This document shows positions 1 through 5,245 of a DNA stretch of 7,005 bases, piece by piece. This DNA comes from Endomicrobium sp. GTDB taxonomy: Bacteria; Elusimicrobiota; Endomicrobiia; Endomicrobiales; Endomicrobiaceae. The stretch spans positions 1 through 7,005 of the forward strand of contig JAISKX010000030.1 of NCBI GenBank assembly GCA_031260765.1, written 5' to 3'. Position 1 is the stretch's first letter; each line of letters begins with the position of its first letter. The position numbers and the translations under genes are program-made. The notes below the pieces were generated by a model. It searched no databases, was not told the DNA's origin, and worked only from the letters and a program-made list of their open reading frames with translations.

Positions 1-608
1 CTTGCAGTATCATAAAAAAGACCGTCTGTGAGTTTCATTATATTGGCTTTCGCTACGGCTGTAACTTTTCTTCTATTGTTTTTAACGGCATATTCAAAGG
101 CGAAACGGACTATCCTTTCGCAACAAAAAGCCGAAATCGGCTTTATTGAAATGGCGGAATTTTCTCTTATCTTATTATCCGACATTTTGACAATTTCTTT
201 TGCCTGCGCAGAATCAGCGGCAAACTCTACGCCCGCGTATAAATCTTCAGTGTTTTCCCTGACGACTACCAAATTTATATTTTCATACTTGGATTTCACT
301 CCATCATAGATTTTACAAGGTCTAAGACAAGCGAATAGGTCTAACTCTTTTCTTATGGCGACATTTACAGAACGAAACCCGCCGCCTATAGGAGTAGTAA
401 CAGGCCCCTTTAGGGCGACTTTATTTTTCTTTATGGAATCTATTGTGCTTTGAGGAAGAGGAGTTCCTTCCTTTTCCATTATATCAACGCCCGCATGGGC
501 GATTTCCCAATCAATTTTTACGCCTGTGGCATCTATGACTTTTACGGCTATTTCAACAATTTCCGGTCCCGTGCCGTCGCCTGGGATGAGGGTTACTTTG
601 TGAGCCAT
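1..608 (-). CDS. icd: Isocitrate dehydrogenase, NAD(P)-dependent (N-terminal part, runs off left edge)
   Basis: This is the first 202 codons of a decarboxylating dehydrogenase of the isocitrate/isopropylmalate family, which oxidises isocitrate to 2-oxoglutarate and CO2 in the cytoplasm. Visible in the translation: the N-terminal LIPGDGTGPEI stretch (residues 7-17), KGPVTTPIGGGFRS (67-80), the substrate-binding S80-x-N82-x-x-x-R86 signature, LRP (R96), VRENTEDLYAG (R118, Y124) and AKANIMK (K188). VRENTEDLYAG is the isocitrate-dehydrogenase form; isopropylmalate dehydrogenases usually have VREL-GG-YFG. The homologous homoisocitrate dehydrogenases are a remaining alternative. The second half, with most cofactor-specificity residues, is outside the window, so NAD versus NADP is not settled; the sequence resembles the short NAD-type enzymes. 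Residues 161-163 read Phe-Cys-Cys where relatives often have a small/Gly-Ser stretch, a minor oddity. The start is ATG at 608 with AAGGAG 6 bases upstream. The gene lies 10 bases after the permease stop, so it is probably co-translated with the permease genes. Confidence 0.9.
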   Translation of the reverse strand, partial: MAHKVTLIPGDGTGPEIVEIAVKVIDATGVKIDWEIAHAGVDIMEKEGTPLPQSTIDSIKKNKVALKGPVTTPIGGGFRSVNVAIRKELDLFACLRPCKIYDGVKSKYENINLVVVRENTEDLYAGVEFAADSAQAKEIVKMSDNKIRENSAISIKPISAFCCERIVRFAFEYAVKNNRRKVTAVAKANIMKLTDGLFYDTA

Positions 609-614
609 TTTATT

Positions 615-621
615 CTCCTTA
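615..621 (-). promoter_or_regulatory. Shine-Dalgarno of icd merged with the permease stop codon
   Basis: On the minus strand the sequence reads TAAGGAGAATAAAATG. The TAA that ends the upstream permease contributes its last two bases to AAGGAG, and the icd ATG follows 6 bases later. Ribosomes ending the permease therefore stop on top of the icd initiation site. This supports the chosen start and suggests coupled translation. Confidence 0.8.
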
Positions 622-1407
622 TTTCGGCGCGCCTATTGCGAAACTTTTTATTATTTGGCGCCTGTTTATTACGTAAAAAACAAGAATAGGGATTATTGAT
701 AAAATTATACTGATTGATAAGAGTTGCGCATTATATGCCGTTAAGCCTGATTTCATTATAGACATTGTGATGGTTTCATATCCTTCGCCTATTATCAAGC
801 TCGGCATTAAATAATCATTCCAAATCCAAATAGCGTTTATCAAAGCCACGACAATTGTCGCAGGACGAAGCATAGGCAAAACCACATTTGAAAAAACTTG
901 AATCAGAGAACATCCGTCTAAAAGAGCGGCTTCTTCTATTTCTACGGGAATTTTTTTTATAGAAAAACTGAATATAAAAATGCTAAGCCCTGCGCCAAAA
1001 CCAAGGTATAAAAATATAAGTCCCAATGGATTGTTTAAATGAACAAGTTCCGCTGTCTTTGGCATAGTCCACATCAAAGCGGCAAATGGAACAAAAGCGC
1101 TGAAAACAAAGCAATAATAGAAAAATCTATTGATTCTATTTTTAACCCGTATAATCATCCACGCAGCCATAGAGCTGAAAAAAACTATGAAACCCGTTGA
1201 AAAAATCGTTATAAACACAGAATATATACAAGCCTTAAAAAAGCCGCTGTCAAGAAAAGCGGCATAATAATCCGCCATTTGCAAAGCAGGAATATCCGAC
1301 GGCGCTCTCAGAGAACTCCACAGCACAATAACAATAGGCGATAAAAAAATCGTAATAATAAAAACAAAGGAAACTATAAAGAAAAAGTGTTTGAACAATT
1401 TATTCAT
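619..1407 (-). CDS. Sugar ABC transporter permease, MalG-like (CUT1 family)
   Basis: A 262-residue inner-membrane permease, the second of a heterodimeric pair in a carbohydrate importer. About six hydrophobic helices can be seen (near residues 8-30, 60-85, 95-115, 125-150, 183-205 and 228-247). The cytoplasmic EAA loop, which docks on the ATPase, is clear: EEAALLDGCS starting at 158, with E159-A-A, G165 and VLP at 176-178. It is followed by the WIWNDYLMP segment (194-202) typical of MalG/UgpE-type permeases, and the protein ends in the family's usual short basic tail. Length is normal (about 260-290). The ATG at 1407 overlaps the end of the upstream permease by 8 bases and has AGAGGG 7 bases upstream. 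The transported sugar cannot be told from this subunit. No solute-binding protein or ATPase gene is adjacent, so the complete transporter must draw on genes elsewhere. Confidence 0.92.
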   Translation of the reverse strand: MNKLFKHFFFIVSFVFIITIFLSPIVIVLWSSLRAPSDIPALQMADYYAAFLDSGFFKACIYSVFITIFSTGFIVFFSSMAAWMIIRVKNRINRFFYYCFVFSAFVPFAALMWTMPKTAELVHLNNPLGLIFLYLGFGAGLSIFIFSFSIKKIPVEIEEAALLDGCSLIQVFSNVVLPMLRPATIVVALINAIWIWNDYLMPSLIIGEGYETITMSIMKSGLTAYNAQLLSISIILSIIPILVFYVINRRQIIKSFAIGAPK

Positions 1408-2242
1408 CGGGAATCCCTCTTTTATGAACAGCCTTGATTATGATAAAAGATAAAAGCGCGGCTGCAATAAAAAATATAACGGATTGGGCGCTCGCCTGAC
1501 CGACAAGACCTTGCTTTAAATAAAATGTATTGAATATATTTAAAACTATCATCTGAGGAAAATCCTGCGACGATTGCGATAAAATGAGATTTTGCTCAAA
1601 AACTTTAAAAGCGTTTAACAAAGTTAGGAAAACACAAATTATAATAGCCGGCATAAAAGAAGGTATTTTTATGCTTATAAGAATTCTAAAAGGGGAGGCG
1701 CCGTCCGTCCTCGCCGCTTCTAAAACTTCCTCTGAAACAGTTTTAAAAGACGCTATGTATATAATGGTCATATAACCGATTAACTGCCAATTCATCATAA
1801 AAACCAATTGCCATAAACCGTATTTTGAAATATCTACTGGATTTATGAAACCAAAAACAATGTCCGAAAAAATTATTTGCCAAATATAACCAAAAACAAC
1901 GCCGCTAAAAATAGAAGGCACAAAAAAAGCCGACTTAAAAAATTTAGAGCCTTCCAACCCGCAATTGAGAACAAAAGCAAGAATAAATGAAATTATATTT
2001 ACGCTGACAGCGCATAAAATTGCAAATTCCGCCGTTGATATTAAAGAGAGCATAAAAGGCGAATTAAAAGCGAAAATCTTGATGAAATTGTCTGCGCCTA
2101 CCCAATTGAAATCAACAAAAGAATTAAAATGAACAAAAGACAAATATATGCTCATACAAAAAGGAATTATAAATGAAACTAAAAAAGCCGCAAAAACAAA
2201 TACAGTAAATAGCAAATAGTATCTTTTTAAAAACCTTTGCAT
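1400..2242 (-). CDS. Sugar ABC transporter permease, MalF/UgpA-like (CUT1 family)
   Basis: A 280-residue inner-membrane permease, the partner of the downstream MalG-like protein. Hydrophobic helices lie near residues 8-31, 65-95, 103-125, 143-166, 195-215 and 251-272. The EAA loop reads EAARTDGASPFRILISIKIP at 175-194, with E175-A-A and G181 conserved and IP where the consensus has LP. SAFFVPSIFSGVVFGYIW (104-121) is the usual MalF/UgpA third-helix region. The length fits short CUT1 permeases (about 280-310); it lacks the large periplasmic insert of E. coli MalF, so it is closer to UgpA/LacF types. The start is ATG at 2242 with a modest AGAGG a few bases upstream. It is the first gene after the serA spacer. 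No binding protein precedes it, although in CUT1 operons that gene usually does. Its C-terminal codons AGA GGG carry the Shine-Dalgarno of the next permease. Confidence 0.92.
   Translation of the reverse strand: MQRFLKRYYLLFTVFVFAAFLVSFIIPFCMSIYLSFVHFNSFVDFNWVGADNFIKIFAFNSPFMLSLISTAEFAILCAVSVNIISFILAFVLNCGLEGSKFFKSAFFVPSIFSGVVFGYIWQIIFSDIVFGFINPVDISKYGLWQLVFMMNWQLIGYMTIIYIASFKTVSEEVLEAARTDGASPFRILISIKIPSFMPAIIICVFLTLLNAFKVFEQNLILSQSSQDFPQMIVLNIFNTFYLKQGLVGQASAQSVIFFIAAALLSFIIIKAVHKRGIPDE
1415..1420 (-). promoter_or_regulatory. Shine-Dalgarno of the MalG-like gene, inside the MalF-like gene
   Basis: AGAGGG lies 7 bases upstream of the ATG at 1407 and is read as Arg-Gly in the last codons of the upstream permease. 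Together with the 8-base overlap ATGAATAA it fixes the start and indicates translational coupling of the two permease subunits. Confidence 0.7.
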
Positions 2243-2246
2243 AAAA

Positions 2247-2251
2247 CCTCT
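2247..2251 (-). promoter_or_regulatory. Weak Shine-Dalgarno of the MalF-like gene
   Basis: AGAGG occurs 4 bases before the ATG at 2242, a shorter spacing than at the other genes here. It lies in the 20 bases between the palindromic repeat and the start codon. It supports the ATG but predicts less efficient initiation than at serA or the aminotransferase. Confidence 0.5.
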
Positions 2252-2262
2252 TTATACTATTT

Positions 2263-2331
2263 CCGTCATTGCGGGCTTGACCCGCAATCTCACCGATTGT
2301 CTGAGATTATGGGTCAAGCCTGCAATGACGG
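2263..2331. repeat. 69-base palindromic repeat element (GTCATTGC type) between serA and the permease genes
   Basis: Two 30-base arms, 2263-2292 and 2302-2331, are inverted copies of each other with 27 of 30 positions matching and a 9-base loop. Two of the three differences would be G-U pairs in a plus-strand RNA and one in a minus-strand RNA. The outer ends are CCGTCATTGC and GCAATGACGG. The left arm also has an inner hairpin, GCGGG-CTTGA-CCCGC, at 2271-2285. The element starts 13 bases after the serA stop and ends 20 bases before the permease ATG, filling most of the 102-base gap. It encodes nothing and has no following U-run on either strand. Interspersed palindromes beginning CGTCATTGCGGGCTTGACCC are known from several AT-rich bacterial genomes, so I take it as a member of a dispersed REP/MITE-like family; only one copy is in this window. 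It could also weaken transcription from serA into the permease genes. Confidence 0.85.
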
Positions 2332-2344
2332 CAAAATCTAACTT

Positions 2345-3925
2345 TTACAATGCCACATATTTTGCTTTTTTAACTCCGCTGACTTTAAGCAATTTTGATA
2401 CTATCTCGGAAGAAAGTTTCCCATCAACTTCAATAATAATCAATGCCTCGCCGCCTATTTTTTGGCGTCCAAGATTCATTCCGCCGATATTTACATTTTC
2501 AATGCCTAAAACTTCTCCGAGTTTGCCGACCACGCCCGGCTTATCGTCATTTGTCACTAAAATCATTGCGCCATTGGGGACAACATCTACATTTAAGCCG
2601 TTGATATTTACAATTCTTGGATTTGTTTCGCTAAAAAGAGTTGCGGAAATTTGTTTTTCTCCCACATCGGTTTTGATTGTCGCAGTAATCAGCCCCGCAT
2701 AGCCCGCTACTTCATGGTCTTTTAATTCTGTAATCTTGATATTCCTTTCTTTTGCAAAAACAGTCGCATTGACAAGATTTACTTTTGTGTGAAGTATATG
2801 AGAGAGCAAACCCTGCAAATATGCCACTGTCATAGGATTGGTAGAAAAAGAGGCAAGGCTTCCCGCGTATTTTAATTCCACTGATTCTATGCCGCCTTCC
2901 AAAGTCTGCCCTTGAAAAGAGCCGAGTTTTTCCGCAAGCTCTATATAAGGCGCCATCTTTTTATATGTGTCCCAATCCACTGTTGGAACATTGACGGCAT
3001 TTCTTATCAAACCTTTTGTGAAATAATCAATAATAACTTCGCTCATCTCTTGGGCTATTTTTACTTGCGCTTCTTCCGTAGAAGCGGCTAAATGAGGAGT
3101 TGTGATAGTCCCATCTGTCTCTATAATAGTCCAATCTTCCGGAGGCTCTTTTGCAAAAACATCAAGAGCCGCGCCTTTTACTTTGCCTGACTTTACGGCG
3201 TCCGACAAATCTTTTTCATTGATGATGGGACCTCTTGCGCAATTGATTATACGCACGCCGTCTTTCATCTTTTTAATTGCCTCAGAGTTTATCATACCTT
3301 TTGTATCGTCATTGAGCGGAGAATGGATTGAGATATAATCCGCCTCTTTTAAAACAGCGTCAAAAGATTTGAGTTCTATATTATTGCCTTTGGCAAAACC
3401 TTCATTTGCAAAAGGGTCATAAGCTGTTATTTTCATCCCAAAAGCAAGCATTCTCTTTGCCACTTCCATACCGATTCTGCCAAGACCTATAAGACCCAAA
3501 GTTTTGCCGAGAAGTTCAGTGCCTACGAAACTTTTTCTATCCCATTTCTTGGATTTTAAAGATTTGTAAGCGTCGGGAATATTCCTCGCAAGAGAAAGCA
3601 TAAGACCTATAGTATGTTCTGCAGCAGATATTGTGTTGCCGCCGGGAACATTTGCCACAACTATACCTTTTTGAGTAGCGGCGTTTTTGTCCACATTGTC
3701 AACGCCCGTCCCGGCTCTGCCGATAAATTTCAATTTATCCGCGGCGGCTATGATGTCTGCCGTCACTTTTACTTCCGAACGAATTAAAAGACCGTCATAA
3801 TCTTTTATAAGCGTTTTAAATTCTTCGGGAGAGGGTTTTGCATGAACTTCAATTTTAAATTCTTTATTTGCTAAAAGTTTTTCAAGCCCTTCCGTGCTAT
3901 CATAAGTCATTAGGATTTTATACAT
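2345..3925 (-). CDS. serA: D-3-phosphoglycerate dehydrogenase, long type with C-terminal ACT domain
   Basis: A complete 526-residue cytoplasmic enzyme that oxidises 3-phosphoglycerate to 3-phosphohydroxypyruvate with NAD, the first step of phosphorylated serine synthesis. Domains in order: substrate-binding part (about 1-97 and the C-terminal side of the catalytic region near 290-310), Rossmann NAD-binding domain with G147-L-G-R-I-G152, an intervening regulatory domain (about 318-450) and an ACT domain (about 453-526) that begins VTNDDKPGVVGKLG. Catalytic residues are in place: R231 in NCARG, E260 in DVFAKEPP and H278 in TPHLAAST; relatives often have Gly rather than Ala after HL. The size matches the long bacterial/mammalian type (about 525-533), not the 410-residue E. 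coli form. The ACT and intervening domains suggest allosteric control, perhaps by serine, but sensitivity is not predictable from sequence alone. The start is ATG at 3925 with AAGGAG 5 bases upstream. It follows the aminotransferase on the same strand after a repeat-rich spacer. Confidence 0.96.
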   Translation of the reverse strand: MYKILMTYDSTEGLEKLLANKEFKIEVHAKPSPEEFKTLIKDYDGLLIRSEVKVTADIIAAADKLKFIGRAGTGVDNVDKNAATQKGIVVANVPGGNTISAAEHTIGLMLSLARNIPDAYKSLKSKKWDRKSFVGTELLGKTLGLIGLGRIGMEVAKRMLAFGMKITAYDPFANEGFAKGNNIELKSFDAVLKEADYISIHSPLNDDTKGMINSEAIKKMKDGVRIINCARGPIINEKDLSDAVKSGKVKGAALDVFAKEPPEDWTIIETDGTITTPHLAASTEEAQVKIAQEMSEVIIDYFTKGLIRNAVNVPTVDWDTYKKMAPYIELAEKLGSFQGQTLEGGIESVELKYAGSLASFSTNPMTVAYLQGLLSHILHTKVNLVNATVFAKERNIKITELKDHEVAGYAGLITATIKTDVGEKQISATLFSETNPRIVNINGLNVDVVPNGAMILVTNDDKPGVVGKLGEVLGIENVNIGGMNLGRQKIGGEALIIIEVDGKLSSEIVSKLLKVSGVKKAKYVAL

Positions 3926-3930
3926 AATAT

Positions 3931-3936
3931 CTCCTT
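3931..3936 (-). promoter_or_regulatory. Shine-Dalgarno of serA
   Basis: AAGGAG sits 5 bases upstream of the ATG at 3925. One base separates it from the first of two GC-rich palindromic copies, so its accessibility could depend on how those fold in the mRNA. Confidence 0.75.
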
Positions 3937-3937
3937 G

Positions 3938-4005
3938 TTGTCCCCCGCATCTGCAATATAGGGGTTATTACTTTGTTCCCCGCATAGCCTGCGGCAATGC
4001 GGGGT
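3938..4005. repeat. Two tandem GC-rich palindromes in the serA leader
   Basis: Two related units start 35 bases apart on the plus strand: 3938-3965 and 3973-4005. Each begins TTGTYCCCCGCAT and ends GGGGT. The right unit contains a strong hairpin at 3978-4004: 8 bp CCCCGCAT/ATGCGGGG, an A-A mismatch, then GCC/GGC closing a TGC loop. The left unit is a shortened, degenerate form in which only the outer CCCC/GGGG can pair. No U-run follows on the minus strand, so these do not look like terminators of the aminotransferase gene. They resemble small REP-like elements duplicated in tandem. Confidence 0.7.
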
Positions 4006-4016
4006 TTAAATACATT

Positions 4017-4034
4017 AAATCCCTTTCGGGATTT
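4017..4034. repeat. Perfect 7-bp hairpin with a GAAA loop in the serA leader
   Basis: On the minus strand the sequence is AAATCCC-GAAA-GGGATTT: a perfect 7-bp stem closed by a GNRA-type loop when transcribed toward serA. The following bases are AATGTATTTAAA, AT-rich but not a proper U-tract, so it would be a poor intrinsic terminator. It may be an RNA structural element or another dispersed repeat. Confidence 0.6.
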
Positions 4035-4063
4035 CAGAGGAAGCGATAATTGGAGTCTTTGTC

Positions 4064-4105
4064 GTCTTTTCTCTTTCCTCTTTCCTCTTTTCTATTTTCT
4101 ATTTT
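4064..4105. repeat. Heptamer tandem repeat (six imperfect copies) just after the aminotransferase gene
   Basis: Six contiguous 7-base units fit the pattern STHTTTY on the plus strand: one GTCTTTT, then CTCTTTC twice and CTCTTTT, then CTATTTT twice. On the transcribed minus strand this is an all-purine-plus-T tract (GAAAATA, GGAAAGA) beginning 3 bases after the aminotransferase stop codon. It is a simple-sequence tract outside the coding regions and could change copy number by slippage. Confidence 0.8.
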
Positions 4106-4108
4106 CCG

Positions 4109-5245
4109 TTATACTGCTTTCATCAAAACTTCTTGAACTGCGGCTACGCCTTTGCCTTTTTCAATTTTCATTCCAAGCTCTTCTAAAACCATCTCTAAGC
4201 AAGAAAATCCAACCAAAATGTCGGCTTTGCCGATATAGCCCATGTGGGCAAATCTTATTATTTTACCTTTCAAGTCGCCTTGACCGCCAGCTATGGACAC
4301 TCCATATTTTTCTCTGAGAGTTTTTACTATTTTGCCGCCGATAGCTTCCGGCACTTTTGCGCTTGTGACAACTTCGCAAGGAATTTCGCCGAAAAGTTCT
4401 AAGCCCAAAGCTTTCATCCCCGCTCTTGAAGCTTTAGCAAGAATTTTATACTCATTCCACATATTCTCTAAGCCTTCTTCTTTAATCATTTTTATGGCTT
4501 CTAAAAGGGAGACCATAAGAGTGACAGGCGGAGTAAAAGGCGTTTCACTTGTAGCATAGGATTTCTTGTATTTCTTTATATCAAAATAGAATTTTGGGAT
4601 TTTTGAATTTTCAACAAGTTTCCACGCTTTATCGCTTAGAGTTATAAAAGAAAGACCCGGAGCAAGCATAAAACCTTTTTGAGAACCTGAAACCGTGACA
4701 TCAACTTTCCAAGCATCCGCTCTGTATTCTTGACCCACAAGACCAGAAACAGTATCAACTACTAAAACTGCATTGGTTTTTGAGACGATTTCGCCGATAG
4801 TTTTTATATCGTTTGCCACGCCTGTAGAAGTCTCAGTGAAAGTGGTATATACAGCTTTCATATTGGGATTTGCTTTAAGAGCTTTTTCTATTTCCGAAGG
4901 GATGACTACTTTACCCCATTCAACAGAAACAGAAATAACTTTTACTCCATAACTTTGAGCGATTTTCGCCCATCTGTCTCCGAAATTACCGCAGCTTGCT
5001 ACGATGATTTCGTCGCCGGGGCTTAATAAATTGACAACGGCAGTCTCCATAGCGGCGCTGCCTGAACCTGCTATGGTATAGACTTCATTTGTAGTTTGAA
5101 AAGCGTATTTCAAACCTTCCGCTACATCTTTGTAAATCTGCGCGAACTCGCTTGTGCGGTGATGCAAAATAGGCAAAGCCTCTTTGAGCGCAACATTAGG
5201 CGGTATCGGCGTAGGACCCGGCGTTAAAAGATAATGTTTCTTCAT
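4109..5245 (-). CDS. Class V PLP-dependent aminotransferase (alanine-glyoxylate / serine-pyruvate type, possible phosphoserine aminotransferase)
   Basis: A complete 378-residue cytoplasmic fold-type I PLP enzyme. The start YLLTPGPTPIPP (residues 5-16) is the signature opening of the alanine-glyoxylate/serine-pyruvate group. Visible further on: GSGSAAMET (60-68) for the PLP phosphate, TETSTGV (137-143), D164 in VVDTVSG for the pyridine nitrogen, the Schiff-base lysine K190 in SGSQKGFMLAPGL, and R331 in RFAHMG, expected to bind the substrate carboxylate. Length is typical (about 380). Family members use alanine, serine or aspartate as amino donor with glyoxylate, pyruvate or other acceptors, so exact substrates are not set by sequence. 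Being upstream of serA suggests, by inference, that it converts phosphohydroxypyruvate to phosphoserine in place of SerC; a role in glyoxylate/serine-glycine exchange is the main alternative. The ATG at 5245 overlaps the lon stop (ATGA) and has GGAGGT 8 bases upstream. Confidence 0.92.
   Translation of the reverse strand: MKKHYLLTPGPTPIPPNVALKEALPILHHRTSEFAQIYKDVAEGLKYAFQTTNEVYTIAGSGSAAMETAVVNLLSPGDEIIVASCGNFGDRWAKIAQSYGVKVISVSVEWGKVVIPSEIEKALKANPNMKAVYTTFTETSTGVANDIKTIGEIVSKTNAVLVVDTVSGLVGQEYRADAWKVDVTVSGSQKGFMLAPGLSFITLSDKAWKLVENSKIPKFYFDIKKYKKSYATSETPFTPPVTLMVSLLEAIKMIKEEGLENMWNEYKILAKASRAGMKALGLELFGEIPCEVVTSAKVPEAIGGKIVKTLREKYGVSIAGGQGDLKGKIIRFAHMGYIGKADILVGFSCLEMVLEELGMKIEKGKGVAAVQEVLMKAV

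Larger units (their letters stand above)
3926..4108. other. Repeat-rich 183-base spacer between the aminotransferase gene and serA
   Basis: This is the longest non-coding stretch in the window. In the direction of transcription it holds the heptamer tract, about 30 bases of unassigned sequence, the GAAA-loop hairpin, two GC-rich palindromes and the serA Shine-Dalgarno. I see no convincing -35/-10 pair: a TATATT at 3955-3960 (minus strand) has no matching -35 box at the proper distance. Thus serA may be read through from lon and the aminotransferase gene, or may have a promoter not recognisable by eye. It does not match any riboswitch I know. Confidence 0.6.

Noticed and set aside
2251..2279. 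Possible promoter for the permease genes (TATAAA at 2251-2256 with TCAAGC 17 bases upstream)
   Set aside because: The -35 match is poor and falls within the repeat element, and the -10 would put the transcript start at or past the Shine-Dalgarno. Not enough to call.
2263..2331. Rho-independent terminator of serA
   Set aside because: The stem is strong but far longer than usual terminators, symmetrical, and lacks a U-tract on the minus strand; its form fits a dispersed palindromic repeat better, though some effect on read-through is possible.
2277..2702. Plus-strand open frame over the palindrome and the end of serA
   Set aside because: It lies mostly antisense to the highly conserved SerA coding region, begins inside a repeat, and its translation shows no family features.
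4017..4034. Intrinsic terminator after the aminotransferase gene
   Set aside because: The 7-bp hairpin is AT-containing and is not followed by a U-run on the minus strand; the same holds for the palindrome at 3978-4004.
4064..4105. CRISPR-like or longer repeat array
   Set aside because: The units are only 7 bases with no spacers between them, so this is a simple tandem repeat.
3997..4317. Plus-strand open frame across the spacer and the aminotransferase end
   Set aside because: It starts inside a palindrome, runs through the heptamer tract giving low-complexity Phe/Leu/Ser sequence, and continues antisense to the aminotransferase. No Shine-Dalgarno or recognisable domain.
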